From: Candidatus Regiella endosymbiont of Tuberolachnus salignus
GTDB lineage: Bacteria > Pseudomonadota > Gammaproteobacteria > Enterobacterales > Enterobacteriaceae
Reading direction: 5' to 3'
Assembly (NCBI RefSeq): GCF_964020115.1
Contig: NZ_OZ026542.1
Location: 1,116,001-1,180,000, forward strand
DNA: 64,000 nt
Shown: in pieces, positions 29,878 through 39,500 of the stretch
How the letters are laid out: each line of letters starts with the position of its first letter
How positions within the stretch are numbered: position 1 is the stretch's first letter
The notes under the pieces: model-generated
Seen by the model: only the letters and a program-made list of their open reading frames with translations
Database searches by the model: none
What the model was told of the DNA's origin: nothing
Program-made: the position numbers and the translations under genes

Positions 29878-30479
29878 ACTAACTCTGCCAATTGTTCCCA
29901 CAATTTTGGGCATTTGGTACATACGGCATCGGCTTGGATATGACGTTTATGGAGTAATTGAATCAAAGTGGGAACTTCGTTTTCAGCGTTCCTGCCTTGC
30001 AATTCAGGAGAAACGAGGCAAAGTTTAAAACCGGCTTGTTTGAGCCGTTGGGCGTCGATTTGGCTTAGGGGAAAATAAGTAAAACAGTCCACCCATACCC
30101 AGTCAACTTTTCCCGCTAACGTCAAAGCCGTTTCAATAGATTCAAATTCAGAGACACGCACTGCACAGCGGCGTTCACCTGCCGCCGCCCATTTCACTAG
30201 AAAGGGAAACGATTGATCGAGGAAAAAATAATCATCGATGCCTTTGGCTTTCATCAGAGCAATCAATCGTGCTTCGAGTCCTTCCTCTTTGACATTCAGA
30301 ATCAAAGTTCCGTGTTGATAGGCATTGATCCAATCTTCAAAAGATTCACCGACAATAAAAGGGTCATGATGAATGATCAGTTGGTTGCCGTAACTTCGAA
30401 TATCAACTTCAATACCATATTTAGGTTGTGTGGCCTTTAGATCGGATAATGTATTGCGGCGATGTAAAATGATGTTCAT
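29874..30479 (-). CDS. Glycerophosphodiester phosphodiesterase-like protein
   Basis: 201 residues with a GDPD-type TIM barrel: IILHRRNTL (HR motif), YGIEVDIRSYG (ExD metal site), LIIHHDPF (catalytic HHDP-type) and LILNVKEEG. The usual HRG is HRR here. It is shorter than GlpQ and has no signal peptide, so it acts in the cytoplasm. ATGA overlaps on both sides place it in a tight operon with the GT2 gene and the kinase fusion. Its substrate may be an unusual phosphodiester. Confidence 0.65.
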   Translation of the reverse strand: MNIILHRRNTLSDLKATQPKYGIEVDIRSYGNQLIIHHDPFIVGESFEDWINAYQHGTLILNVKEEGLEARLIALMKAKGIDDYFFLDQSFPFLVKWAAAGERRCAVRVSEFESIETALTLAGKVDWVWVDCFTYFPLSQIDAQRLKQAGFKLCLVSPELQGRNAENEVPTLIQLLHKRHIQADAVCTKCPKLWEQLAELV

Positions 30480-31180
30480 TGTTTTTTCCTGGTACGGCTA
30501 CGCAATTGCAGACTAAAATCTACCGTCCGACGAATAAATTTCCACTTAGCCTTCCAGTTAATATTCCAATGAGATACACCATAGGCTCGTTTACTAAATT
30601 TTACTGGAAAGCGCTGTACCTTCAATTTTTGATGATGAGCCTGGTAGTAAGCATAGAGATCAAGGGAAAAATCGTTCGGCGGCGAGTCCCATGTTTCGAA
30701 AAATTTACGGCTGAACATCGTAGGCTGTGCATTGATATCCCACATTGGTTTAGCAAGCAGTACTGTTTCAAAGAGACTCATGCCAACGGTAAACACCGCA
30801 TCGATAAATGGACGACCATAGCGTTTACCTTTTACAAAAATATTGTCACCGTACTGCTCAAACAGTGCCAAGCCCTGTAATAAATCCAAAGGATCAGTTT
30901 GCATATCCGCATGTGTCCAACCTAAAATTTCCCCTTGCGCTGCTCTGAGACCTGTCAGTATGCCGTGGCCATAACCTTGGTTCTTTTCGACATGCACCGT
31001 CCGGCAACTAGGGTATTTCGGAAGCAGTTGTAAAAAGATTTCTGGGGTGCCATCTGTTGATCCATTATCTACAAATATCACTTCTATACCTGGCCTAGTT
31101 GCCAATACTTTGCAACTTTCTACTAATAAAGGAAGGTTTCTTCCTTCGTTGTAGCAGGGGATAATTAAAGAAAATTTCAT
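30476..31180 (-). CDS. GT2 glycosyltransferase
   Basis: ATG 31180 was chosen over an upstream TTG because it overlaps the stop of the split methyltransferase (TGATG). GT-A domain: FSLIIPCYNEGRNLP, FVDNGSTDGT and WTHADMQTDP (DxD-like). No transmembrane pair follows; the end is basic (SRTRKKQ). It resembles dolichol-phosphate-mannose-synthase-like GT2 proteins. Specificity unknown. Confidence 0.8.
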   Translation of the reverse strand: MKFSLIIPCYNEGRNLPLLVESCKVLATRPGIEVIFVDNGSTDGTPEIFLQLLPKYPSCRTVHVEKNQGYGHGILTGLRAAQGEILGWTHADMQTDPLDLLQGLALFEQYGDNIFVKGKRYGRPFIDAVFTVGMSLFETVLLAKPMWDINAQPTMFSRKFFETWDSPPNDFSLDLYAYYQAHHQKLKVQRFPVKFSKRAYGVSHWNINWKAKWKFIRRTVDFSLQLRSRTRKKQ

Positions 31181-31443
31181 CAAAATATCTCAGAAACTAT
31201 GTAAACCACCCCACCCATACCATAAGTAAAAACTTGCCTTATTTTTATTCTACTTTGATCAACAAATTCACTAAATGCCCGTGCAACACCTCGCCGCTCA
31301 CTACCTCTATATGAATAGTAATCATCAAGAATAATGAAAGTGCCTTCCTGAAGCGTGGGGATACAAAATGTAAGCGCTTCACTCGCACTAGAATAGGTAT
31401 CACTATCAATAAAAATAATTTTTGATTTATCAATGCCTATATA

Positions 31444-32299
31444 GTGTCGTCATGAGATCTTGAGCCATAGAGCAAGGCATCGTATTTGTACAGCAGCGAG
31501 AAAAGAGGAGGTATTTTTTGCATAACGAGTAGCAATACCTCGCCAGCGCTTTAGGTGCAGAAAAGCATTTTCCACGAGATGTCGATGCTTGTAGAGCGCT
31601 TTATCGTACTCACGTTGAATTTTACGATTCTTTTTAGGTGGTATTACGATTTGCATGCCGGCTTCTTCTGCTTTTTTAATGATGTTATCACTGTCATAGC
31701 CCTTGTCAGCCAACAGATATTCTGCTGCAATACCTTTGGTTAAATTCGTTGCTTGCTGACAATCTGCTGTGGTACCTGATGTAATAAAAATTCTGACCGG
31801 CATACCATGCGCATCCACGGCCAGATGTATCTTACTGTTGAGCCCCCTTTTGTGCGCTCCATATCCTGATTACCGCCTTTTGCGCCTGCTGCATGAGGGT
31901 GAACTTTGCTATGAGTGGCATCAATCATCAGCCATTCAAAATCTGGCTCCACAATCAGCGCTTCGAGCAGAGACTCCCATAGCCCCTTGTCACGCCAGCG
32001 GCAAAACCGGCGATGAGTATTTTTCCAACCGCCATAATCAGGCGGTAAATCACGCCAGGGAGCGCCGGTTCTCAATATCCAGAAAACAGCATTAATAAAC
32101 TGCCTGTTATCTCTGGCTATGCCACCCCAAGTGCCTTTTCTCCCCGGGAGATGAGCTTCCAATAGGCTCCAAACATGATCGGATATATCGTGGCGGCGAT
32201 GGGCTAAATTCATTCCCGAATCATCTTTCATTATTGAATCATCTCAACAGTTGTCGTTATTTGTTACATGATAATATATTTTTTATTACGTGACGACAC
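31444..32299 (-). mobile_element. IS5-family insertion sequence (IS427-like), 856 bp
   Basis: Ends are inverted copies of GTGTCGTCA, flanked by TA on both sides (31442-31443 and 32300-32301). It carries a two-frame transposase and sits inside a methyltransferase gene. The boundaries are inferred from the terminal repeats and are uncertain by a base or two. Confidence 0.85.
31450..32231 (-). CDS. IS5-family transposase, two overlapping frames
   Basis: The first frame (32231-31740) has RRHDISDHVWSLLEAHLPG, LRTGAPWRDLPPDYGGW and MIDATHSKVH (first Asp). The second (to 31450) has LLADKGYDSD (second Asp) and HLVENAFLHLKRWRG (Glu), completing DDE. The frames join near ERTKGG at ACAAAAGGGGGC; a -1 shift there gives the expected GLNSKIHLAVDAHG. 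This is the usual programmed frameshift design of the group, so the element may be active. Confidence 0.88.
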
Positions 32300-32845
32300 T
32301 ACTTAGTTGATTAGCACCATTTTTCAGAGAATCACTGAAAAATCCAGGGACTAATTTAAATTGAATATTTGATGCAACACGTTGTACTCTCCGTGTGACA
32401 GTTGGCAATTTAGTCGCGAAATTTTTATCGGTGTAAAAAGGGTGCTTATCATCTTCTTTCAAATCACCAAATCCTGCAAAAGAATCAAATCCATAGAACG
32501 TAGTATTGAGTATTTTCGAATTTAATTTTGCCAATTTCTTGCAACATCTAATCGAGTGGCAAAAAGAACTTCCCGTAAATACACCAAACTCAAGATAGTC
32601 ACCATCAATTTCTTCAATAGTAGAGAGGTAGTGAACCTTTTTTAAAGCATAATATTTCTCCAAATTATGAATTATTGCTGGATTAATGTTTGCGATTAAT
32701 ACTGATGCCCAACTTTGTAAAAACTCTAGTTTTTCTAGCAAACCAAATTTACTACTCATTGTCGGCTCTCCTCATTTTTTTCTTCAGTAGATTTGCCACG
32801 TAACATGTCATTGATTGAATAGCACGACCAACGTCACAAGTTTTG

Positions 32846-34462
32846 TTAAAGAGACGGTATTTTTAAAGTAACACGTTTATCCGACTCCAAACGATAAGGA
32901 TGGCTAGACCATTTATGAAAACAAGATTGCCAATATTCAAAGGTGTGCAGATCATTCGGGGTTCCCCAACATAAATAATGGTCAACTTCAAATAGGTAGC
33001 AGCTCAGACCCAGTTCAATCGCATCGTTAATACATGAATCGATATAAAACTCATTATTAATACGACCATCTCGGGCGATTAAATGCTCGACTACTCGACG
33101 GAAATCCTCGGCTCGGCGAAATGTAAAAGTACCAATGACAATAGGGTCAGTTTCCGGAGAACGTAACGCTTTTTTCACCGATATTTTTCGTATTCGGCCA
33201 TTTTCAACATCGATCCAACCGAACATATTGGGATGGCGAATCGCATTGGCATAACCACGAGCTCCCCAGACAATCACATCCACATCAGGGTTGTCTGCCA
33301 GTTTTTGAAAGGCGTTAGCGTCATACAAAGCACCATTGTCACAAGCGCCAAAGGTGATTGGTTCTAGCTTACTACTAACAGTACCTTCAAGGGCTTTCAA
33401 TCCGATAAGTGCTGTACAGGCCTGACCCTCTGTAACATCAGTAATAGTCTCAATGATCGCCTGTGGATAATCTTGTTTAAGTTGGCCAGCGATGTCACGA
33501 TAGCCTGACATATCGCTTCTCAGCACAAAAACATGATGGCACGCCGCTGGCAAATCGTGCGTTGCTTGCACGACCATTGGCTGACCGGAAACGGGTATTA
33601 ATGGTTTGGTGACGCTATAACCTTCGTTGATAAAACGTTGCCCCAGTCCCGCCATCGGAATAACCAGTGATCCTTTTGGGGTTGGCACATTTTCCGAAAC
33701 GATTAAACGCTTAAAGACGGAAGACCAGTTATTATATTCCGCGACATCCTCCGGTGTTCCCCATTGCATAAAATGCTGCAGAGGGTAAACGGTAATCGGG
33801 TTGTCAGCTGCCAGCAAAGGCTTATAAGCCAGGCTAACGTAATATTCTCCGTTAACCTGAAGGTTTTGCGCCATCGTTATACGGAAGGCCTCACTCATGA
33901 TTTTCGCAGAAGCAAAATAATAGGTGCCGCTGGAAGCAAATTCCTCCATGCGATTATCGGTGTAGGGTTTTTTCTCTTGAATGTCTTGCACCCAGCCGTT
34001 TATTTCACGCAGATAGGCGTAGTTCGTTGTGCCCAGAGTGTGCGGATGAAATCCTTTATAGGCAGGGATCGCACCAGAGCAAGCCGTATCCTTGACAAAT
34101 TGTTTAAAATGCTGCCAATCCCAATAACAAGTGAAATCACAGTAATTAACCACCACCGGTTGAGTGGGATCAAGCAAATGTTCCACTTGGCGCACCGCAT
34201 GTACCGGGCCTAGTTTATGAGGAGCGATGCCCACTATCCGACCTGTGGGACAATATGCTTTAAGGATCGTCTCCATACGGTAACCGGCTTCATCAAGATG
34301 CGCTTGATTACAGATAAAAATAAAATTCTGTTCACCTGGAAACATATCAATAACATGAGCAATGATCGGTTTGTCTTCGATTTCGATCAAGGGTTTGGGA
34401 ACTTCGTACCCCGCTCTGCGGAAACGCTCCCCAAAACCTGACATCGGGATGACTATTTGCAC
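32846..34462 (-). CDS. Tandem-domain sugar nucleotidyltransferase
   Basis: 538 residues made of two related nucleotidyltransferase domains. The first begins VIPMSGFGERFRRAGYEVPK and the second, near residue 265, LVIPMAGLGQRFINEGYSVTK. Both keep the G-x-G-x-R-F loop, the following PKPLI or TKPLI, and each ends with a WGTP-type segment (MQWGTPEDV, CWGTPNDL). Both domains look potentially active (NYCDFT and GACDNG as metal-site loops), so it may handle two substrates or an oligomeric one. It likely activates a sugar or polyol phosphate for the module at 26055-32759. Confidence 0.7.
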   Translation of the reverse strand: MQIVIPMSGFGERFRRAGYEVPKPLIEIEDKPIIAHVIDMFPGEQNFIFICNQAHLDEAGYRMETILKAYCPTGRIVGIAPHKLGPVHAVRQVEHLLDPTQPVVVNYCDFTCYWDWQHFKQFVKDTACSGAIPAYKGFHPHTLGTTNYAYLREINGWVQDIQEKKPYTDNRMEEFASSGTYYFASAKIMSEAFRITMAQNLQVNGEYYVSLAYKPLLAADNPITVYPLQHFMQWGTPEDVAEYNNWSSVFKRLIVSENVPTPKGSLVIPMAGLGQRFINEGYSVTKPLIPVSGQPMVVQATHDLPAACHHVFVLRSDMSGYRDIAGQLKQDYPQAIIETITDVTEGQACTALIGLKALEGTVSSKLEPITFGACDNGALYDANAFQKLADNPDVDVIVWGARGYANAIRHPNMFGWIDVENGRIRKISVKKALRSPETDPIVIGTFTFRRAEDFRRVVEHLIARDGRINNEFYIDSCINDAIELGLSCYLFEVDHYLCWGTPNDLHTFEYWQSCFHKWSSHPYRLESDKRVTLKIPSL

Positions 34463-34655
34463 TGAGTTTTGTACCTTTAATTATCTAATAAATTAAACTT
34501 GTTCAACAAACAGAAGATGTAACTGCGAGAAACTGTTGGTCTGTGCTGCTTCTTCTCCGCTTGTCAATTCATTAAGTGCTCAATATAAACGTCTCTGCAT
34601 AAAATTACAAAAATAGCAGATGTTAATTTCTGATAGCGACAACAAAATATTAACA

Positions 34656-36707
34656 TCAATACACTTCAGCTAATTCCGTTATTCTTTTTATCTCTATAGA
34701 ATTAATAGTCATCTCCCCTTTTCCTGAGAACCATGATCTTATTTCAAAATCTGATATTCCATTGGGCGGAATATCAATGACAGTAGATAACTGTCCTTCA
34801 GTATTACTTTGCAGAAACTGCTTATAAAGAACATTAGGTTGCGCAATATTGAATCGCCCCATATCAATATAACCAACAGTAGATCCTTCAGATCCCGCTG
34901 TTGAATAGATAACCGAAATTTTATACTTGCCTTCGTTAAGAAAAATGTAAGGTCCGTATGAAAGAAACCCTGGTTTGTCTCTTAATGAATCTGCGGAACG
35001 TGCTAACCCAATAGTTCTTCCAATTTCTCCAGGAAGTAATCGGCCTTCTGATTGATAGGTGTCACTTAATTTTTTGGGAAAAAGAAAACGATTAAACATA
35101 TTTCTTACAGCGATATCTAATGTATTATCGGTATATAGCCAAATTTCTGTATTACCATCCGCGCATTTATGTTTTTTACTTGGAAGAGGTAGATATTTTT
35201 CAATTTTATCGGGAGTAAAATAAAATGGATAATCATTCATCGATGATATTACAAAATTATATTTGTATTGGTAATGATCAGGTCGACGAATAGGACCCAT
35301 AGATGATATCCAATAAAATGGTGTTATATTATTAAGGGTTGCCAGGATCCAATTTTTCTTAGTAAGAAATTCACTTACTCCTCTTGCATGCCAATAGTTA
35401 GCGATACCTGACTGCAAAATAAATCCTTCTTTCTCTATATTTAATAAACAACTGACAGGATTTTTAGCCATCAAAGATGGCATATTGATGATATCAACAA
35501 ACTTCTTTTCTTTAATCTTTAGAATACTAAAAAAAATGATTGCAAAACAAATAAAATAAAATACTAATTTATATTTTTTAGACGAAAAATAATGAATTTT
35601 ATCAGCGACGATAACCATCATAATGAGTATAAGTGAAAGAAAAAAAGTAAAATAACGGTAAGCATATAAATCTCTAAAACCTCCGGATAATAGTGCACCA
35701 AAAACATTAATTGGCATAACAATAAAAAGAAATAAGCATGAAAATAAAAATTTCCAATTATCATTAACAGTATTTTCGGAATTAATTTGTAACAGGTTAG
35801 CAACGTTTTGTTTTTTATTTATGAATAGAATATAAATAAGAAAACACAAGGACAATAAAATTAATGTAGATAAAGTAAACGTGAATCTATTATCAAATGA
35901 AAAAGCATTAGCAGTATTGTTTAAAAATAGGTTGAACGAATCTCTGGCACCCTTAAATGTTAACGGCATTTTTCCCTCTAATGGCTTATTAAGCGTTATT
36001 AGTGGATTTATGAAAAAAAACAGTAAAAAAGATATAGAAAGAATACCTAATATACTCAATATTTTATTACGATTAATCCATGAATAATTAGTAAATTTAC
36101 CCATAATTAATAAAAAGAGTGCAGTGACGATTGCCGGTATTAAAAAATTGATTAAATATATTGCAGTAGAAGCAGGGGCAATAGTATTAATCAGAGTCAA
36201 ATAAATTGCACATAAAAGAGAGGGTTTTTCGTAAAAACGGATAATAAGACCTAAACAAATCAGTGAAAAAAGGATAGAGGAAAAATGAGTACTGTTGCTA
36301 TAAAAATAAAGCCACATACCAGAGTTGGCAGCAGTAAGTGTAACAAAAGTAAGCAGTAAAATAAGAACTTCCCGAGCTCGGATGCTAATTTGTGGATAAA
36401 TTTGCTTCGATGTCCATATTACCGCCGTTAATAGCATAAAGACTTGTGCTACCGAAATAAAAAATACCCGATAGTAACTATTTGGTAATATTTTGTATGT
36501 TAAAAAATACAACAACGTTTCAGGAAAATAAGCCGGTGCTGGCGGGAAACGCCAATCACTCCATTTTCCACCGAGATCGAATAAATCCCTTGCCAAAGCT
36601 TCCCAGTGAAGGATATCACTATGCAATTGAATACGGAACCATAGAAGTGATGTTGCAAAAAACAAAGCTAGAAAAGAAAGAAAATATCTTATATTACTTT
36701 TATCCAT
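34656..36707 (-). CDS. Large multi-pass membrane protein with C-terminal beta domain
   Basis: 683 residues. Roughly ten transmembrane segments up to about residue 400, then a soluble part ending in a beta-rich section (GKYKISVIYSTAGSEG, ISDFEIRSWFSGKG). The early segment IQLHSDILHWEALARDL has the acidic loop expected in GT-C enzymes. The gene is strikingly AT-rich, with long A and T runs, unlike sdh/suc or manC. No close family recognised; a periplasmic polysaccharide-modifying transferase is the best guess. It stands alone, with about 190 and 285 bases of non-coding sequence on its sides. Confidence 0.55.
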   Translation of the reverse strand: MDKSNIRYFLSFLALFFATSLLWFRIQLHSDILHWEALARDLFDLGGKWSDWRFPPAPAYFPETLLYFLTYKILPNSYYRVFFISVAQVFMLLTAVIWTSKQIYPQISIRAREVLILLLTFVTLTAANSGMWLYFYSNSTHFSSILFSLICLGLIIRFYEKPSLLCAIYLTLINTIAPASTAIYLINFLIPAIVTALFLLIMGKFTNYSWINRNKILSILGILSISFLLFFFINPLITLNKPLEGKMPLTFKGARDSFNLFLNNTANAFSFDNRFTFTLSTLILLSLCFLIYILFINKKQNVANLLQINSENTVNDNWKFLFSCLFLFIVMPINVFGALLSGGFRDLYAYRYFTFFLSLILIMMVIVADKIHYFSSKKYKLVFYFICFAIIFFSILKIKEKKFVDIINMPSLMAKNPVSCLLNIEKEGFILQSGIANYWHARGVSEFLTKKNWILATLNNITPFYWISSMGPIRRPDHYQYKYNFVISSMNDYPFYFTPDKIEKYLPLPSKKHKCADGNTEIWLYTDNTLDIAVRNMFNRFLFPKKLSDTYQSEGRLLPGEIGRTIGLARSADSLRDKPGFLSYGPYIFLNEGKYKISVIYSTAGSEGSTVGYIDMGRFNIAQPNVLYKQFLQSNTEGQLSTVIDIPPNGISDFEIRSWFSGKGEMTINSIEIKRITELAEVY

Positions 36708-36992
36708 GTTATCTCTATATAATAATTATACACTTATTAAAGTGAGTATATTACTTGTCTGTGAAGCCGATGAGCAGTAGTTCTTTGTTGGAAGTAAAAA
36801 GCAAGCCCATTGGCTGTGGTATTCATTTGATACCAAAAGAAAACGGGTGTTGTTATGTACGCTAACGCAACTGAACCTGTTTGAAAATTTAAGATCAGTT
36901 TGATTTATTCTAGTCAAGTAATTTCGGAGGTTTTTCAATGTTTCCCTGTTGCTACTGAAAATCCACTTAATTATTTTTCATGAAAACATTTC
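36708..36992. other. Intergenic region, nothing recognised
   Basis: 285 AT-rich bases between the end of the phosphoramidate-type operon and the membrane protein gene. A 70-codon open frame on the minus strand (36726-36938) resembles no family I know and has no clear ribosome site; I do not call it a gene. The region should contain the promoter of the gene at 34656. Confidence 0.4.
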
Positions 36993-38361
36993 TTATAACT
37001 GCGTTTCTAATTTCTGGTGCATAAAGTGAAAATTCGTCCTTGCCTTTATCGGCTGAGGTGATGCAGTTATATTTTCCAAATAATTTGTGGAGCAGAGCGT
37101 ATCTCTCAAAACAACGGAGCGAACCCATGGATCGATAAAGCTGTAAAGCAAGCGATAAATCATTTTTTCGTCTAAATGAGATGCTGCATCAGGTAACCTA
37201 ATCTTTGGTAAAAACGCTGCGTTAATAACATCACCAGTATCAATACCTGGATCCAGGTAAAAACAGGTAGCCGAAGCATACCCTGCTAACATCGTTGACC
37301 ATAACAAACAATCTGCACCGCGTATGTTAGGCAAATAGCCTGGATGAATATGAAGAAAACGCGTGTTTTTCAGGTTAAAAAAACTGCCAGGTACAATCCC
37401 GCCTCCAGTGAACAGATACATTGAAAAATTTTGTGTATTGATAAAGTCTAAAATTTTTTGATCCTTCAAAGAAGTAAATGGCAAAGGAATAACACTGTCC
37501 GAATAGTAGTACAGTGCTTTTAAATCGACAAGCCCCCAAAGGGTGCTTTGTTCAATTCTTAAAATTTTCTGAAGGTGCTCAAAAATTTCAAGGCATAATT
37601 TTTTTTGGGTGAGAAACAGATATTGTGGCCAGTAGTGAATTTTTCGGGATAGTACAGCAGCAGCGTATTTATGTCTGAAAAATGAGGGCATAAATCGTCC
37701 TACCCTTTTTTTTAGACACAAGATCGCGTTCTGCAATGAGATGGATCCGCCTCGATTTGCACTTAAGGGAATAAAATGTCTCAAGATAAGCTCGTGCGAT
37801 GGGGCCTTCATAAAATAAAACATCAATGGGTAACGTTTTGAACCCATCCCAATTAACGGGTTTGATATTTGTTACTGTGTAAGGTGAAAGTGCTTTATCC
37901 TGTAGATTCTTAGCAGGTAATCGTTCAAAAAGTTTATCTTGCAAATACTTTAAGCGTTCGGGTTCTGTTTGCAAAAAATCGGGGAGATTAATATTATCAA
38001 ATGCTTTCCAACAAACATTAATATATTTTGCTTGGTCAATATCTGAGGCGTTCTGATCAATTGCGAGAAGGATACGCAGGTAAAGCAAACCAGCAAAAAG
38101 CTGTAACCCAGCGTGGTTAAGTGTTTCAACACCCAATTTGCGACCCTTATTATCATAGAAAGAAAATAGCCTTAGCGCGATGTCATATTTCTTGCTGAAA
38201 AAATCGATTTCTTTGTTGCTATGCGAGCTAAAACCCTCTTCAGCAGCAAGAGAGCACAAGCGTGAAAGCGTCGACTGTTGCAAGCTCGGCACCCCGGTAG
38301 CATGTGTAAAGGATTGCAAAAAATAGCTGAGTTGGTTTTTTAAAGTTTGAAGAGATGTCAT
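36993..38361 (-). pseudogene. Formyltransferase-like protein, frameshifted in an A8 run
   Basis: Starts at ATG 38361 (ATGA overlap with the YidC-like gene). The N-terminal 215 residues are an unassigned domain. At 37706-37713 the coding strand has eight A (LVSKKKGRTIY in frame 1, CLKKRVGRFMPSF in frame 2). Past that point the protein continues in the second frame with a formyltransferase-fold segment (FTGGGIVPGSF, FLHIHPGYLPNIRGADCLLWS). The His and the LPxxRG motif are retained. So the gene needs slippage, or a one-base correction, to make a full-length protein of about 455 residues. Confidence 0.7.
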
Positions 38362-39500
38362 ATGTGAACAAACCTTTGCTGAATAAGTTGCCATATATTG
38401 GCAAAGGTCCAATATAAAACCATCGCTGATGGAAATGGATAAAATAACAAGAAAAAGCCCGCGGCCATAAAATACAAATTTCGCTTCTGTTTGTGAAGCT
38501 CCTTTGTGCTAATAATTTTATTTTGATGGATAAGGGCTGCCAAAATGGTCAGAAACGTCATCAAAATCGGCAGTAAGTTGATACTGGTTCCTAACAATGG
38601 AATATGAAAGCCGAGATGATAAATGGCACCTGGATAGGCTAAATCTTCAATCCATAAAAATGGATGACCAGCAATAAGATCCATTTCACTCAATACGTTG
38701 AATATAGCAATCCAAAATGGAATAGGTACTAAAGTGAGCAGTAAAGGTTTCAGATTGTAAAATGGCGTGACACACTGCTGTTTATGTACAACCATAAATT
38801 TTTGATGTGCTTCTTCCCCGGTAAAATTTGCCTTGATATATTCTAATTCAGGAGCAAGGCGTGCCTGAACATGTGATACTTTTCTTTGAGCGCGTGTTAG
38901 TAATATATTGGCTGGTAAAATGAAAAGCTTAAATAATAAAGACAATAAAATGATTGTAATGCCCCAGCCAAAGCTATGGATTGTATTGAGCCACAATAAA
39001 ATGGCTTCTATACCCAGGCAAAGCAATCTAAATGGAGCCCATAAATGCGCATATTTAATTTTTTGAAAATATTGAGGTAGTTGATCAAGATCCGATTTTA
39101 ATAACAGCTGCGCACGGGTTTTACCCATGCGGGATACTGGATTTTCTGTATCATTTTTATGCCAAAGTAATCTATTTTCTTCAAAAGATACAACGCCAAC
39201 AACATCTTGAAGGATTAGCATTTTGTAGTGTCCAACAAGCGCCAAAACCTGATCTGGCTTTACAGTGTAGGCTTCGGTATTAATTTTTTTAATACCTTTT
39301 GTATCAACGATATAGGCACTAACATCGTTATAAAAAGCAGCCAATCCTGAATAAGAAAAGCGATCCCTGACATTGTTTTCAATGAAGGGATTAATATCGT
39401 TCGGTTCTAAACTATATTCCTGCACTTTCGCGGCGGCTAACTGTGGAAATAGTATCATCGATAACAGAAACAAGAACAAACAAGCCTGCTTTTTTATCAT
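38358..39500 (-). CDS. YidC/Oxa1-family membrane insertase paralogue
   Basis: 380 residues: a signal peptide-like start (ACLFLFLLSMILFPQLAAA), a periplasmic region to about residue 165, then the five-helix Oxa1/YidC core with ITIILLSLLFKLFILPANIL, a cytoplasmic loop (RAQRKVSHVQARLAPE) and PFWIAIFNVLSEM. It is much shorter than the housekeeping YidC and has Lys where YidC has the key groove Arg (LLFKLFILP). Encoded between the sulfatase-like and formyltransferase-like genes with ATGA overlaps on both sides, so it is dedicated to this operon. Likely helps insert or fold one of its membrane proteins; function in polysaccharide modification is unproven. Confidence 0.8.
   Translation of the reverse strand: MIKKQACLFLFLLSMILFPQLAAAKVQEYSLEPNDINPFIENNVRDRFSYSGLAAFYNDVSAYIVDTKGIKKINTEAYTVKPDQVLALVGHYKMLILQDVVGVVSFEENRLLWHKNDTENPVSRMGKTRAQLLLKSDLDQLPQYFQKIKYAHLWAPFRLLCLGIEAILLWLNTIHSFGWGITIILLSLLFKLFILPANILLTRAQRKVSHVQARLAPELEYIKANFTGEEAHQKFMVVHKQQCVTPFYNLKPLLLTLVPIPFWIAIFNVLSEMDLIAGHPFLWIEDLAYPGAIYHLGFHIPLLGTSINLLPILMTFLTILAALIHQNKIISTKELHKQKRNLYFMAAGFFLLFYPFPSAMVLYWTFANIWQLIQQRFVHI

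Larger units (their letters stand above)
31180..32759 (-). pseudogene. TylF-type methyltransferase split by an IS element
   Basis: The 5' part (32759 down to about 32302) encodes DGDYLEFGVFTGSSF and FYGFDSFAGFGDL; the 3' part (31441 down to 31182) encodes KSKIIFIDSDTYSSASEAL, FIILDDYYSYRGSERRGVARAF and the C-terminus. Together they make one SAM methyltransferase of about 240 residues. The IS at 31444-32299 separates the halves. Deleting the IS plus one TA does not restore the frame exactly, so a further small change or a different target duplication is likely. Paralogue of the intact gene at 21678. Confidence 0.85.

Noticed and set aside
36726-36938. 70-codon minus-strand frame as a small gene
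   Set aside because: No family resemblance, no clear ribosome site, AT-rich intergenic context.
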